Shown in pieces: positions 1 to 8,019 of a stretch of 64,000 nt of DNA (its first letter is position 1; every line of letters starts with the position of its first letter). Source of the stretch: CAWHBO01 sp963827735 (GTDB lineage: Bacteria > Patescibacteriota > Patescibacteriia > Patescibacteriales > UBA12075); contig CAWHBO010000002.1 of the NCBI GenBank assembly GCA_963827735.1, forward strand, positions 1 through 64,000. The letters are read 5' to 3'. The position numbers and the translations under genes were made by a program. The notes under the pieces were generated by a model, which saw only the letters and a list, made by a program, of their open reading frames with translations, was not told where the DNA came from and made no database searches.

Positions 1-1
1 T

Positions 2-382
2 GAAAAATTCCTGATTGCGACCGAAGGCAAAATTCAAATCGTCGGCGACGATCTGTATGTCACCAACATCAAACGCCTGCAAAAAGGCATAACGGAAAAA
101 ACCACCAACTCTATCCTTATAAAACTTAACCAGATCGGATCTTTGAGTGAAACGATTGAAGCCGTGCTGATGGCCAAAGCCAACGGCATGACCGCCGTGA
201 TCTCGCATCGCAGCGGCGAAACCGAAGACGATTTTATCGCGGATCTGGCCGCCGCCATGGGCACTGGCCAGATAAAAACCGGCGCGCCCGCCCGAAGCGA
301 ACGGACAGTCAAGTATAACCGTCTCATGAAAATTGAAAAAGAAGCTGGAGCGAAAGCCATCTTAAAAAGATTCCCATTCTAA
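2..382 (+). CDS. eno: Enolase, C-terminal part (cut by window start)
   Basis: The frame is open from base 2 to the TAA at 380-382 and gives the last ~126 residues of enolase, which interconverts 2-phosphoglycerate and phosphoenolpyruvate. Family motifs are visible: KLNQIGSLSET, the SHRSGETEDDFIADLA segment that closes over the active site, and the terminal GQIKTGAPARSERTVKYNRL block. The N-terminal domain lies outside the window. It is followed on the same strand by gpmI and pyk, so the three genes cover the last steps of glycolysis in a row. The identification is firm; only the 5' end is missing. Confidence 0.97.
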   Translation, partial: EKFLIATEGKIQIVGDDLYVTNIKRLQKGITEKTTNSILIKLNQIGSLSETIEAVLMAKANGMTAVISHRSGETEDDFIADLAAAMGTGQIKTGAPARSERTVKYNRLMKIEKEAGAKAILKRFPF

Positions 383-386
383 TTTA

Positions 387-484
387 ACCCACAAAACAAC
401 AAATTTACTACCAATCTACAAATACAGAACAAGTATGTATTGACTATTATTTGTAGATTTGTTGAAATTTGTTGATTTGTGGGT
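387..484. repeat. Long imperfect inverted repeat between eno and gpmI
   Basis: Bases 387-424 and 448-484 are imperfect reverse complements (about 37 bp) around a 23-nt loop. The arms are built from near-repeats of an ACAAAT/ACAACAAAT word. The structure ends 12 nt before the gpmI start, so the transcript would carry a long hairpin in the eno-gpmI spacer. No T tract follows it, so it is not a classical terminator; RNA processing or mRNA protection is possible (inference). Confidence 0.75.
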
Positions 485-496
485 CCCTAATAATCA

Positions 497-2005
497 ATGA
501 TCAAAAATAAAGCATTACTTGTCATCTGCGACGGCCTCGGATACCGGGAAGAGAAAGAACATAACGCGGTTACAGCCGCTTCCACCCCGAATCTTGATGA
601 TTTTAAAGCTCATCATCCTTTCGCGACCTTGGAAGCCAGCGGTGTTGCGATCGGCCTGCCGGAAGGACAAATGGGTACCTCAGAGGCCAATCATTTGGTC
701 ATCGGCTCCGGCCGCGTCATATACCAGAATTTGTTAAAGATAAACCGCGCTGTAAAGAACCAGGAGCTGAAAAATAACGAGGCGATCATGGAAGCTTGCG
801 AGCATGTTAAAAAGCATGATAGCGCCCTCCACATCAAAGGCATCATCAGCGACGGCGGAGTGCACGGGCACAGCGAACATCTGAAAAGCCTGATTGAAGC
901 GGCCAAGCACCACGGCGTCAAAAAAGTTTTCCTGCATCTTTTTACCGATGGCCGGGATGTTGCTCCCCGCAGTGCCATAAAGTACCTTGACGATCTGGAA
1001 GCATTCCTGAAAACTTCCGCTCTCGGAAAAATCGCTTCAATCGGCGGACGATACTGGGGAATGGACCGGGATAACAATTTTGACCGCGTTGAGAAGCATT
1101 TCTTCGTGATGACCAAGGGTTCGGAAAAAAAATTCAAGAATGCCAAAGCAGTGATTGAGCATAGCTACAAAAATGGGATAATGGACGAATTCATTGAACC
1201 GGCGTCCATTGAGATGGAAGAAGAATCGGAAGGCCTGATTGCCGCCAACGACGCGGTCATTTTTGCCAATTTCCGCTCCGACCGGGCCAAACAGATCGCA
1301 AAAAGAATGATTGATGAAAGAATTGACAATCTGAAATACGTAGCCATGACAAAGTATGACGACGACCTTGATGTCCGCGTCGCTTTCCCGCCGGAAGAAA
1401 TCAAACACTGTCTGTCCGAAACCATCGCGGCCAACGGCCTCAAGCAGTTAAAGATAACGGAAACAGAAAAATTCACGCATCTGACTTTTTTCTTCAATGC
1501 CCAAAAGTATGAGCCGGAAAAGAATGAAGACCGGATCATGATCCCAAGCAACAAAGACATCAGCACTCACGACGAAAAGCCGGAAATGAAAGCCGCTGAA
1601 ATCGCGGAAAAAACCTGCGAAATGATAGAGACAGATACATACGATTTTATCGCCATCAATCTCACGAATTGCGACATGCTGGGGCACACCGGGAATTTAC
1701 CGGCCATCATCAAGGGAATTGAGGCCGTTGACCAGGCGCTTGGGAAAATCGTAAGCGTTGCCAAAGATTTTGGATACAATGTGATCATCACCGCCGACCA
1801 CGGAAACGCCGAAGAAACTTTTGATAAAAAAGAAAACCAGCCCCTGACTTCCCACACCCTGAATCCTGTACCCTTTTATCTGATTTCTGAGAAATATAAA
1901 AAATTAAATCGCTCACAGGGAAATCTAAGCGATATCGCGCCAACGATCCTGGATATGCTCGGATTGGAAATCCCAAAAGAAATGGACGGCAAATCACTGG
2001 TATAA
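497..2005 (+). CDS. gpmI: 2,3-bisphosphoglycerate-independent phosphoglycerate mutase
   Basis: The 502-residue protein is full length for the cofactor-independent, Mn-dependent alkaline-phosphatase-fold mutase that converts 3- to 2-phosphoglycerate. Visible motifs in order: CDGLGY near residue 12; the nucleophile loop GQMGTSEANH with Ser62 at the canonical position; DGGVHGHSEH; TDGRD; GRYWGMDRDNN; FANFRSDRAKQ; the FFFN...EDRIMIPS region; NLTNCDMLGHTGN; and the metal-binding ITADHGNAEE near the C-terminus. The nucleophile loop differs slightly from the common MGNSEVGH. It lies between eno and pyk on the same strand, consistent with a lower-glycolysis operon. Confidence 0.97.
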   Translation: MIKNKALLVICDGLGYREEKEHNAVTAASTPNLDDFKAHHPFATLEASGVAIGLPEGQMGTSEANHLVIGSGRVIYQNLLKINRAVKNQELKNNEAIMEACEHVKKHDSALHIKGIISDGGVHGHSEHLKSLIEAAKHHGVKKVFLHLFTDGRDVAPRSAIKYLDDLEAFLKTSALGKIASIGGRYWGMDRDNNFDRVEKHFFVMTKGSEKKFKNAKAVIEHSYKNGIMDEFIEPASIEMEEESEGLIAANDAVIFANFRSDRAKQIAKRMIDERIDNLKYVAMTKYDDDLDVRVAFPPEEIKHCLSETIAANGLKQLKITETEKFTHLTFFFNAQKYEPEKNEDRIMIPSNKDISTHDEKPEMKAAEIAEKTCEMIETDTYDFIAINLTNCDMLGHTGNLPAIIKGIEAVDQALGKIVSVAKDFGYNVIITADHGNAEETFDKKENQPLTSHTLNPVPFYLISEKYKKLNRSQGNLSDIAPTILDMLGLEIPKEMDGKSLV

Positions 2006-2029
2006 GCTTTTTTTATTCTAATACATAAC

Positions 2030-2066
2030 ATCAGCGTTATCAGCGCTTATCAGCGTAATCAGCGTT
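2030..2066 (+). repeat. Four tandem ATCAGCG-type units just upstream of pyk
   Basis: Four units beginning ATCAGCG follow one another at 2030, 2039, 2049 and 2058 with periods of 9, 10 and 9 nt, ending 9 nt before the pyk ATG. The same word with a 9-nt period, also four times, sits directly upstream of dnaE on the opposite strand (35102-35133). Placement against start codons suggests a 5'-UTR role or a shared repeat family; the function is unknown. Confidence 0.85.
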
Positions 2067-2074
2067 CAAAAAAT

Positions 2075-3517
2075 ATGATCAAAAAACAAACCAAAATCGT
2101 CGCCACGATCTCCGATCGCAAATGCGATACGGAGTTTATCAAAAAGATGCATGACTCGGGGGTTGATATCATCCGCTTAAACACCGCTCACCAGAACCTT
2201 AAGGATACTTTAAAGGTGATAACCAACATCAGAAAAGTCTCGGAACGGCTCGGCATCCTGATTGACACCAAAGGTCCCGAGGTCCGCATTTCCGAAGTTC
2301 CGGAAGACCTCAATTTCTGCAAAGGCGACCGCTTGAAATTATCCGGCGCCACCAACGCGTCAATCTGCTCGGGGCAGGAAATTTTCGTCAATTACCACAA
2401 CTTCCACAATGAGGTTCCGGTCGGTTCTTCTGTCTTTATTGATGACGGCAAGTTGGAACTGAAGGTCCGAAAAAAGAACAAAACCCATATCATTTGCGAG
2501 GTAATGAATGACGGGGTTATAAAAACCCATAAGAGCGTCAATGTCCCTGGAGTTCATCTCCAGCTTGAGGCCTTGAGCAAGAAAGACAAAGAGTACATTG
2601 ATTTTAGCGTCAAGCATAACATTGATTTCATCGCCCACTCTTTTGTCAGAAGCAAAGAAGATGTCATGGCGATCAAAAAAATTCTACAAAAGAAAAAAAG
2701 CCAGATCAAGATCATTGCCAAGATTGAAAACATTGAAGGCGTCAACAATCTGAATGAGATTTTGGAACATGCCGACGGCGCCATGGTCGCGCGCGGCGAT
2801 TTGGGGATTGAGATTGCCCCGGAAGAGATTCCTTTGATCCAAAAAAACATCATCAGAAGATGCATGCACCACCGCAAACCAGTGATTGTCGCCACACAGA
2901 TGCTTCAATCCATGGTGAAGAATCCTCGTCCCACCCGGGCGGAAGTAAGCGATGTGGCCAACGCCGTGATTGACGGCGCGGACGCGGTTATGCTTTCAGA
3001 AGAAAGCGCCAGCGGCGATTATCCGGTGGAATCGGTTGAGATCATGTCCCGCATCGTGCGCCGAGTGGAGCTCTCCAATGAAAAATGCTGTTCCTGCAAT
3101 CTGCCATCCTTGAAAAGCAAGAACACTCCGGCGGATTACCTGATCAAAGCCGCAATTCAAGCCACCAATGAGCTGGATATCAAAGAGATCATCATGACCG
3201 CCAAAAACGATTTTACGGCGGAAGCCATCGCTTCTCATCGCGGGCGCATTCCGGTGTACGTCAAATGTTTTGATAAAACGGTGGTCCGCCAGCTTGGCCT
3301 GATCTTCGGGGTCAACGCGCATTATGTTCCCAAAGAAGAGAACCACAAAAAATTCCTTACAAGTCTTTTCAAGAATCTGGTGAAAAAAGGCAAGCTGACA
3401 GTCAAAGACAAGGTGGTTTTCCTGGGCAGTGACTTGAACAACGGCTCAGAAGCGAATTTCATGGAGATCTGCGAGGTTGGAAAGTATGTAAACGAGGGTT
3501 CAACTGCAAAAAAATAA
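2075..3517 (+). CDS. pyk: Pyruvate kinase
   Basis: This 480-residue protein makes pyruvate and ATP from phosphoenolpyruvate and ADP. The N-terminal TKIVATIS leads into a slightly unusual RLNTAH (commonly RLNFSH). DTKGPEVR, the B-domain FIDDGKLEL, IAKIEN with the catalytic lysine, the MVARGDLGIEI metal site and the MLSEESASGDYPVE segment follow. A C-terminal domain of about 130 residues is present. It follows gpmI by 69 nt, is preceded by a tandem-repeat leader, and is followed directly by a strong intrinsic terminator, so it ends the glycolytic transcription unit. Confidence 0.97.
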   Translation: MIKKQTKIVATISDRKCDTEFIKKMHDSGVDIIRLNTAHQNLKDTLKVITNIRKVSERLGILIDTKGPEVRISEVPEDLNFCKGDRLKLSGATNASICSGQEIFVNYHNFHNEVPVGSSVFIDDGKLELKVRKKNKTHIICEVMNDGVIKTHKSVNVPGVHLQLEALSKKDKEYIDFSVKHNIDFIAHSFVRSKEDVMAIKKILQKKKSQIKIIAKIENIEGVNNLNEILEHADGAMVARGDLGIEIAPEEIPLIQKNIIRRCMHHRKPVIVATQMLQSMVKNPRPTRAEVSDVANAVIDGADAVMLSEESASGDYPVESVEIMSRIVRRVELSNEKCCSCNLPSLKSKNTPADYLIKAAIQATNELDIKEIIMTAKNDFTAEAIASHRGRIPVYVKCFDKTVVRQLGLIFGVNAHYVPKEENHKKFLTSLFKNLVKKGKLTVKDKVVFLGSDLNNGSEANFMEICEVGKYVNEGSTAKK

Positions 3518-3533
3518 ATTCATTAAAGCATTT

Positions 3534-3568
3534 TCAAAAAGCCCGGCATTTCCTGCCGGGCTTTTTGA
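3534..3568 (+). terminator. Intrinsic terminator after pyk
   Basis: A perfect 15-bp stem (arms 3534-3548 and 3554-3568, core AGCCCGGCA/TGCCGGGCT) encloses a 5-nt loop, with five T inside the right arm. It begins 16 nt after the pyk stop codon. Confidence 0.93.
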
Positions 3569-3582
3569 AAAAAATCGTTTAT

Positions 3583-3612
3583 TTGCAAATCTTAGATATT
3601 CTTTGGTATAAT
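3583..3612 (+). promoter_or_regulatory. Possible sigma70-type promoter for the small membrane gene
   Basis: TTGCAA (3583-3588) and TATAAT (3607-3612) are separated by 18 bp, right after the pyk terminator. The implied leader of about 200 nt before the ATG at 3826 contains a 9-bp hairpin (3664-3672 with 3681-3689). Nothing else was recognised between the terminator and that gene apart from the inverted repeat at 3771. Only the -10 is strong. Confidence 0.45.
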
Positions 3613-3770
3613 TATGATATGCGCCGGTTGTCTTCGATCCCCTGTTTCTGATGTGATTTTTGACATAAGCATAATCATTCATGCTTATGAATTTATATAA
3701 GTATTTTATGTAATTTTAAATATAAAACTAACGGGTTTGTATATTACTGTTGTGTAAAATAATGTCCTTT

Positions 3771-3791
3771 ACAAAATATTTTAGGTGGTGC
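3771..3791 (+). repeat. Left arm of 21-bp inverted repeat flanking a small gene
   Basis: This 21-mer is the exact reverse complement of 4079-4099. The pair encloses one complete small gene with its ribosome binding site and hairpin. No convincing target-site duplication is seen outside the arms. Confidence 0.85.
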
Positions 3792-3825
3792 TACGTATAA
3801 CAATAACTTTAAAGGAGGAATAACC

Positions 3826-4041
3826 ATGTTGAACCTTATAAAACGTATTAAGTATTGCTGGGAATGGTTTTGTTTTATATTTGCGATAGGATTCGGCAGT
3901 TTTCTGACATTGGTTGGCGTTGTTGGTTTTATAACTTCCGAACATCCGCTTGAAGGAAGTTGCGAATTCATGTTATATGGACCAATTGTTATTTTAGTCG
4001 TAATAAAAACCATCAAACCCAGTACTCAACCCATAACTTAA
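3826..4041 (+). CDS. Small membrane protein, unrecognised
   Basis: The 71-residue ORF has an excellent ribosome binding site (AAAGGAGG, 9 nt before the ATG). After a basic, amphipathic start (MLNLIKRIKYCWEW) it shows two hydrophobic segments, roughly residues 14-36 and 48-61, separated by a short polar loop with a Cys (SEHPLEGSC), and ends in a polar tail. No family was recognised. The gene is enclosed by perfect 21-bp inverted repeats and followed by a GC-rich hairpin, so it may be a small self-contained cassette. A membrane location is inferred from hydrophobicity. Confidence 0.7.
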   Translation: MLNLIKRIKYCWEWFCFIFAIGFGSFLTLVGVVGFITSEHPLEGSCEFMLYGPIVILVVIKTIKPSTQPIT

Positions 4042-4056
4042 ACAGTTTTCATTTTA

Positions 4057-4080
4057 GCGGGGAATGCACCAATTCCCCGC
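4057..4080 (+). terminator. GC-rich hairpin after the small membrane gene
   Basis: A perfect 9-bp stem GCGGGGAAT/ATTCCCCGC with a 6-nt loop lies 15 nt after the stop codon. No T run follows; its right arm abuts the 21-bp inverted repeat. It could be a terminator, a processing hairpin or a palindromic element. Confidence 0.55.
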
Positions 4081-4099
4081 ACCACCTAAAATATTTTGT
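4079..4099 (-). repeat. Right arm of 21-bp inverted repeat
   Basis: Exact reverse complement of 3771-3791. Its first two bases overlap the GC-rich hairpin. A transcript spanning both arms could close a long-range stem around the whole small gene. Confidence 0.85.
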
Positions 4100-4315
4100 T
4101 ATATTGTGATTAGGCAATAGTTTGCTAAATTGCAAACAAGGGCATTACATCACGCAACAACGCGACAAGCGGTTCGATCTTTATTTAAAGACCTCACGCA
4201 AATTTTTGAAATGATTATTAATTTAATAAGGAATTTCAAAAACTTCGCATACACTGAATGTTAGGCATCATTGGATTTAAAAAAAATTTTCTATGCATAG
4301 TAAATTTTAAACAAT

Positions 4316-4573
4316 ATGAAATTTGAAATTCTAGGTTACTTAGGTGCGCTATTTATTACAGTTAGTTTTATCCCACAGGTAATCAAATCTTACAAAACTA
4401 AAAGCGTTCAAGATGTATCACTGGGATTAATTTTTGCAACTCTTATTGGTACACTTTTCTGGTGGTTATACGGAATGATAAATAAAGTAGGCCCGTTAAT
4501 TTTAAGCAATTCAATCCTTGGATTGGTTGTAATTTACCAGTTATACTTAAAATTAAAATATCAGAAGAAATAA
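4316..4573 (+). CDS. SemiSWEET-type sugar transporter (PQ-loop, one repeat)
   Basis: This 85-residue protein matches the size and pattern of bacterial SemiSWEETs, which dimerise to form a sugar uniporter in the inner membrane. Three hydrophobic helices are visible (about residues 4-22, 36-57 and 60-79). The first contains the PQ-loop signature FIPQVIKSYKTKSVQDVS and the second LFWWLYG. The ATG has no clear Shine-Dalgarno sequence. No sugar-metabolism partner is adjacent, so the substrate is unknown. Confidence 0.88.
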   Translation: MKFEILGYLGALFITVSFIPQVIKSYKTKSVQDVSLGLIFATLIGTLFWWLYGMINKVGPLILSNSILGLVVIYQLYLKLKYQKK

Positions 4574-4678
4574 TTTTCTTCTTAACCCAACCTCTCCACT
4601 ATCGCCCCGACTATAACGAGACGTCTAACAAGTTCTATTAGATACAACCATACATTCAGCGAAATTAAAATTGTCTTT

Positions 4679-5221
4679 ATGAAAAATAAACCAAAAATAT
4701 TGTTCATATCAGGAAGTCCGCGAAATGGAAATACAAATTTTGTGCTTTCAGAAATTTATAAATCCGTTGAAACAGATCATAAAGAATTAATTTTTTTAAA
4801 AGACAAGGATATAAAATTTTGCAAAGGTTGTTTAGCTTGTCATCTTAAACCGAAATGTACAATTAAAGACAACATGGATGACATCTTAACCAAAATGATA
4901 AATTCAGATATTTTTATCATTGGAACACCGAACTACTTTGACAATGTTAGCGGGCTGATGAAAAATTTTATTGACAGATGCCATCCTTTATACAAAAAAG
5001 CATTGGTTCGTAACAAGAAAACTATTTTAATTTTTGTCGGAGGCGGCGAAACCAAAGGAACAAAAAAGCATCTAAATCTATCATTTTTTGGTTTTATTGA
5101 ATATTTAAAATTAGAACTGCTGAGCAGCTACAGCTTTCAGGCATTAAATCTGAAAGATCTGAGCAAAAAGGATATTTTAAAAGATATTTCTAAAATTGTT
5201 AAAAAAATTGATTCTTTATAA
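4679..5221 (+). CDS. NAD(P)H-dependent FMN reductase / Fe-S flavoprotein family
   Basis: The 180-residue protein starts with KILFISGSPRNGNTNF, the phosphate-binding loop of flavodoxin-fold FMN reductases. It continues with a cysteine cluster CKGCLACHLKPKC (residues ~48-60), which in this family either binds an Fe-S cluster or serves redox chemistry. The GTPNYFDNVSGLMKNFIDR segment shapes the flavin site. It likely transfers electrons from NAD(P)H to a quinone or another acceptor in the cytoplasm; the substrate is not evident. It stands alone between SemiSWEET and an MBL hydrolase. Confidence 0.85.
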   Translation: MKNKPKILFISGSPRNGNTNFVLSEIYKSVETDHKELIFLKDKDIKFCKGCLACHLKPKCTIKDNMDDILTKMINSDIFIIGTPNYFDNVSGLMKNFIDRCHPLYKKALVRNKKTILIFVGGGETKGTKKHLNLSFFGFIEYLKLELLSSYSFQALNLKDLSKKDILKDISKIVKKIDSL

Positions 5222-5226
5222 AAAAC

Positions 5227-5244
5227 GATTTGCATTCGCAAATC
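5227..5244. repeat. Small hairpin, GATTTGC/GCAAATC
   Basis: A perfect 7-bp stem with a 4-nt loop follows the flavoprotein stop by five bases. Related TTTGC/GCAAA hairpins occur at 4120-4137 and partly at 3582-3589. Confidence 0.55.
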
Positions 5245-5305
5245 AAAGATAAACACACACATCAGACAACATGATATTTAAGATTCGCAAACTAAAATAC
5301 TTTTT

Positions 5306-6043
5306 ATGAAGCTAACAATCCTGGGAAGCGGGACTTGCGTGCCATCTTTAGAACGCAGTTCCCCTGCAAATTTTCTGAAAATTTTAAACACAGAAATCAT
5401 AATTGATTTTGGCCCAGGAACAATGCACCAATTGTTAAAAGCGAAAATAGATTATAAGACAATTGATGTTGTTTGTCTGACGCATTTTCACCCTGATCAT
5501 GCCAGCGAACTTCACTCATTTATCCAAGCCTTAAACTGGACGCCAAATTTTAAAAGAAAAAAAGATTTGATTCTGATCGGTCCGGTAGGTTTTAAAAATT
5601 TTTTCAAAAATACCATAAATTCCAATCCTCTTTCCGATTCTTATAAAATCAAAATCAAAGAGATAAGAAATTATTTGGCTTTTAACGGCTTCAAAGTTAA
5701 ATGCGTTAAAACCATCCATAACCAAGAAAGCATTGGCTATAAATTCATTGAAAAAACAAAATCAATTGTCATAACCGGTGATTGTGACTATGACCTTAAT
5801 TTGATAAAATTTTCAAAAAATTCCAATCTGTTATTAACCGAATGTTCATTTCCCAACGACTTGAAAATGAAAGGACATCTTGTTCCAAAAGAATGCGGTG
5901 AGATTGCCAAACAAGCCAACGTTGGAAAACTGGTGCTGACCCACCTCTACCCCACATCTCCCGAGGCGGTACGATTAAAAGAGACAAAAAAAGTATTTAA
6001 GAATACGGTACTGGCGAACGACTTGCTTACCATCAACATATAA
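5306..6043 (+). CDS. MBL-fold metal-dependent hydrolase, RNase Z-like
   Basis: The 245-residue metallo-beta-lactamase fold protein opens with LTILGSGTCVPSLERSSPANF, as in RNase Z and its relatives. It carries the metal motif LTHFHPDHASE (residues ~55-65), a GDCDYD aspartate motif, ECSF...GHL, and a final LTHLYP histidine. At about 245 residues it lacks the long exosite arm of true tRNase Z, so a generic phosphodiesterase or other hydrolase role is as likely as tRNA 3' processing. The next gene, an HD hydrolase, starts 16 nt downstream, suggesting co-transcription. Confidence 0.85.
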   Translation: MKLTILGSGTCVPSLERSSPANFLKILNTEIIIDFGPGTMHQLLKAKIDYKTIDVVCLTHFHPDHASELHSFIQALNWTPNFKRKKDLILIGPVGFKNFFKNTINSNPLSDSYKIKIKEIRNYLAFNGFKVKCVKTIHNQESIGYKFIEKTKSIVITGDCDYDLNLIKFSKNSNLLLTECSFPNDLKMKGHLVPKECGEIAKQANVGKLVLTHLYPTSPEAVRLKETKKVFKNTVLANDLLTINI

Positions 6044-6059
6044 ATTTTATTTTATTTCT

Positions 6060-6650
6060 ATGAAATTTAAACACGACTTGATTGATAAAACCGATGCGTT
6101 TGTAAAGAAAGCTTTTCAGGATAATCCTCATTTTAGCTTCAACCACTGGTCAGTGATGTATAACCACAGTGTCAATGTCCAGGAATTATCCATGAAAATT
6201 GCCGATGAAGTTGAGTGTGATCGGCTTGTCACCTCCATCGGCGCTCTGCTTCACGATATCGGCAAGACATATCATGCCGATCCGGAAACGCTTCACACAG
6301 CTCACGCCAGTTTCAACTTAATTGTCACGCAAAATTTTCTGGATAACCTTGGTTTAACTGACGCTCAATTAAAACAAGTTCGCGATTTGATTTCATACCA
6401 AAGCGATTCCATTGAAATGAAGATCATAAAAGATGCGGATGCTCTGGCCCTGTGCTATGATAAAAAACTGTACATGCTGTGGATTGAGTGGGCCATCAAA
6501 AACGATCTTATCGGCGATATCAAACGTAAATTGGAAAAATACAAAAATTTACATTTTGACATAAGCCGGCGTCTGGCAGAACAGATGGTTATCGAAATGA
6601 AAAATGATTGGGATGAGTATCTGCGAGAAAGAAAAGAAATTTTAAAATAA
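6060..6650 (+). CDS. HD-domain metal-dependent phosphohydrolase
   Basis: This 196-residue helical protein shows the HD signature in order: an N-terminal histidine in MYNHSVNVQEL, the catalytic LLHDIGK near residue 65, a downstream histidine region (HTAHASFN), and DADALAL near residue 130, where the last metal-binding aspartate is expected. HD proteins of this size usually cleave nucleotides or phosphate esters; the substrate cannot be read from the sequence. It is probably co-transcribed with the MBL hydrolase and ends at a bidirectional terminator shared with a convergent small gene. Confidence 0.85.
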   Translation: MKFKHDLIDKTDAFVKKAFQDNPHFSFNHWSVMYNHSVNVQELSMKIADEVECDRLVTSIGALLHDIGKTYHADPETLHTAHASFNLIVTQNFLDNLGLTDAQLKQVRDLISYQSDSIEMKIIKDADALALCYDKKLYMLWIEWAIKNDLIGDIKRKLEKYKNLHFDISRRLAEQMVIEMKNDWDEYLRERKEILK

Positions 6651-6658
6651 AAAAATAA

Positions 6659-6692
6659 GACCTAAGCAATTTTTTCTAAAATTGCTTAGGTC
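6659..6692. terminator. Bidirectional terminator between HD gene and small - strand gene
   Basis: A perfect 15-bp stem (GACCTAAGCAATTTT with its complement, arms 6659-6673 and 6678-6692) with a TTCT loop lies between convergent genes. A-rich and T-rich flanks support termination of both. Confidence 0.9.
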
Positions 6693-6698
6693 CTAAGT

Positions 6699-6854
6699 TT
6701 AAAATTTTGCTAACATTGCACCCCAAAGAGCATAAGCCATAACATGCATGATGTGTTTCCACCAAGGATATACACTCATGTCAATACGGAGTGCCTTGTC
6801 AATCGCCACCAAAACTGCTGCTCCTACGATTATAATCAATACTGTAATATACAT
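6699..6854 (-). CDS. Small membrane protein (51 aa), unrecognised
   Basis: This gene is short but well supported: AGGAGG lies 5 nt before the ATG at 6854, a 51-codon ORF ends at 6699, and a terminator follows directly. The protein starts with a hydrophobic helix (MYITVLIIIVGAAVLVAI), has a charged turn (DKALRIDMS) and then a second amphipathic or hydrophobic stretch rich in Trp, His and Met (YPWWKHIMHVMAYALWGAML). It is probably an inner-membrane microprotein. No family was recognised. It is transcribed against its neighbours. Confidence 0.75.
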   Translation of the reverse strand: MYITVLIIIVGAAVLVAIDKALRIDMSVYPWWKHIMHVMAYALWGAMLAKF

Positions 6855-6915
6855 GTCATCCTCCTATTTAATTTTTCGGTTACTACAATTAAAGCATACA
6901 ATTTAAGTTTTGTCT

Positions 6916-6947
6916 AGAATTAAAACTTCGCAGAATTAAAACTTCGC
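6916..6947 (+). repeat. Two perfect tandem copies of a 16-bp unit
   Basis: The unit AGAATTAAAACTTCGC occurs at 6916-6931 and 6932-6947 without mismatch, 41 nt before the start of the next gene and in the divergent spacer between the 51-aa gene and that gene. It could be an operator pair or a recent duplication. Confidence 0.85.
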
Positions 6948-6988
6948 TTTACCGGGATACGTTTAGCGAAACAACATAACACATTCTT

Positions 6989-7453
6989 ATGAACGAAGAA
7001 TTAAAACCAGAAAAATTTTTTAGCAAAGACGCAGACAATTTGGAAATGTTAAAACAATCTTTGGAATCAAAAGAAATTGACCAAGATATAATTCCTGTTC
7101 TTGAAAAATTTCTTTCATTGCCAATCACTCCGCGGGAAAGCTGTTATGGACACCCGGAAACAAACACCAGCCCATACTTAAGTTTTGTTGATGATGAGAC
7201 GCAAAATGAGACAGAACTTATCATGCAGAAATCTTTTAGAGAAAAGATCTCCTTGTTATCCGAAAAAATAAATCAAAAAATCGGTGGTAAAGCGATAAAT
7301 GTTTCTTTGGATGAGGCAGATCATGGTGGAGGTCCCAAAGATTACACTCTCAGATTTGAAATTGTTGATAAAACAAAATTTCAAGAAACGGGTAAAAAAT
7401 TTCTTGATACCATTTGGGAAGAATTTTCGAAATATCTTGAAGAGTTAAAATAA
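6989..7453 (+). CDS. Hypothetical protein, 154 aa
   Basis: No family was recognised. The protein is acidic and apparently soluble. A notable segment is PITPRESCYGHPETNTSPYLSF (residues ~47-68), with a Cys-His pair and a pattern resembling uncharacterised CPR and archaeal proteins that carry an ESCxGH motif. A second conserved-looking patch is LDEADHGGGPKDYTLRFE. It sits 20 nt before a membrane/coiled-coil gene on the same strand, so the two may be co-transcribed. No signal peptide or membrane segment is visible. Confidence 0.6.
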   Translation: MNEELKPEKFFSKDADNLEMLKQSLESKEIDQDIIPVLEKFLSLPITPRESCYGHPETNTSPYLSFVDDETQNETELIMQKSFREKISLLSEKINQKIGGKAINVSLDEADHGGGPKDYTLRFEIVDKTKFQETGKKFLDTIWEEFSKYLEELK

Positions 7454-7473
7454 AAAAAATAATCATCAAACAT

Positions 7474-8010
7474 ATGATCAATTTGATTCTGGTAGCTTGC
7501 GGCGCAATCCTTTTGATTTACTCCGCAATTTTGTGCCATCGTTTAAACGCCAAAATTGATAAAAAGGTTGTCCCAAAACCGAGCTCGCTGATTTTGGGGC
7601 TTATTTATCTCTTTATCCTTGGTTACATTTTGTTTCTGATAAGACTGGCAATCATTGTCGCTTCGCATAGCGTTATAGAGTTGTTGGTTAGCGGTGTGTT
7701 TTTCTTTGGCGCTTTGTTTGTGGTCATCGTGCTTAAAACCAACCACAAACTCATTTTAAAATTATCCGAAAATTCTTTACACCTGGGCAAGTTGAACGCT
7801 GAACTGGAGAACAAAAACAAAGAGTTGCAACATTGGGCAGAAGAGTTAAAACAATCCGAGGAAAAATATATCAAACGTTCCAAGGAGCTGGATGATACTC
7901 TTAACGATTTTTATACCATGCGTATCGGCCTCCAGAAGCAAATGGATAAAGGCACAGTTGAAGAAGAAAATCAAAAAATCAAAGAACGATTGGATAATTT
8001 AAAAATTTGA
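7474..8010 (+). CDS. Membrane protein with three TM helices and a cytoplasmic coiled coil
   Basis: The 178-residue protein has three hydrophobic segments (about residues 1-20, 39-64 and 67-88), then a long charged heptad-like coiled coil (residues ~95-175, for example ENKNKELQHWAEELKQSEEKY). The layout resembles the input part of a membrane sensor kinase, but no HisKA/HATPase domain follows. It may be a degenerate or minimal sensor, or a scaffold. It ends with TGA, showing that TGA is a stop in this genome. The Nudix gene starts 9 nt later. Confidence 0.65.
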   Translation: MINLILVACGAILLIYSAILCHRLNAKIDKKVVPKPSSLILGLIYLFILGYILFLIRLAIIVASHSVIELLVSGVFFFGALFVVIVLKTNHKLILKLSENSLHLGKLNAELENKNKELQHWAEELKQSEEKYIKRSKELDDTLNDFYTMRIGLQKQMDKGTVEEENQKIKERLDNLKI

Positions 8011-8019
8011 AAAATTCAT

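Noticed and set aside
4245..4275. attC-like words (TGTTAGGC near 4260; GTCTAACAAG near 4625) suggesting integron cassettes
   Set aside because: No paired R and L boxes, no integrase in the window, and the words do not flank genes consistently.
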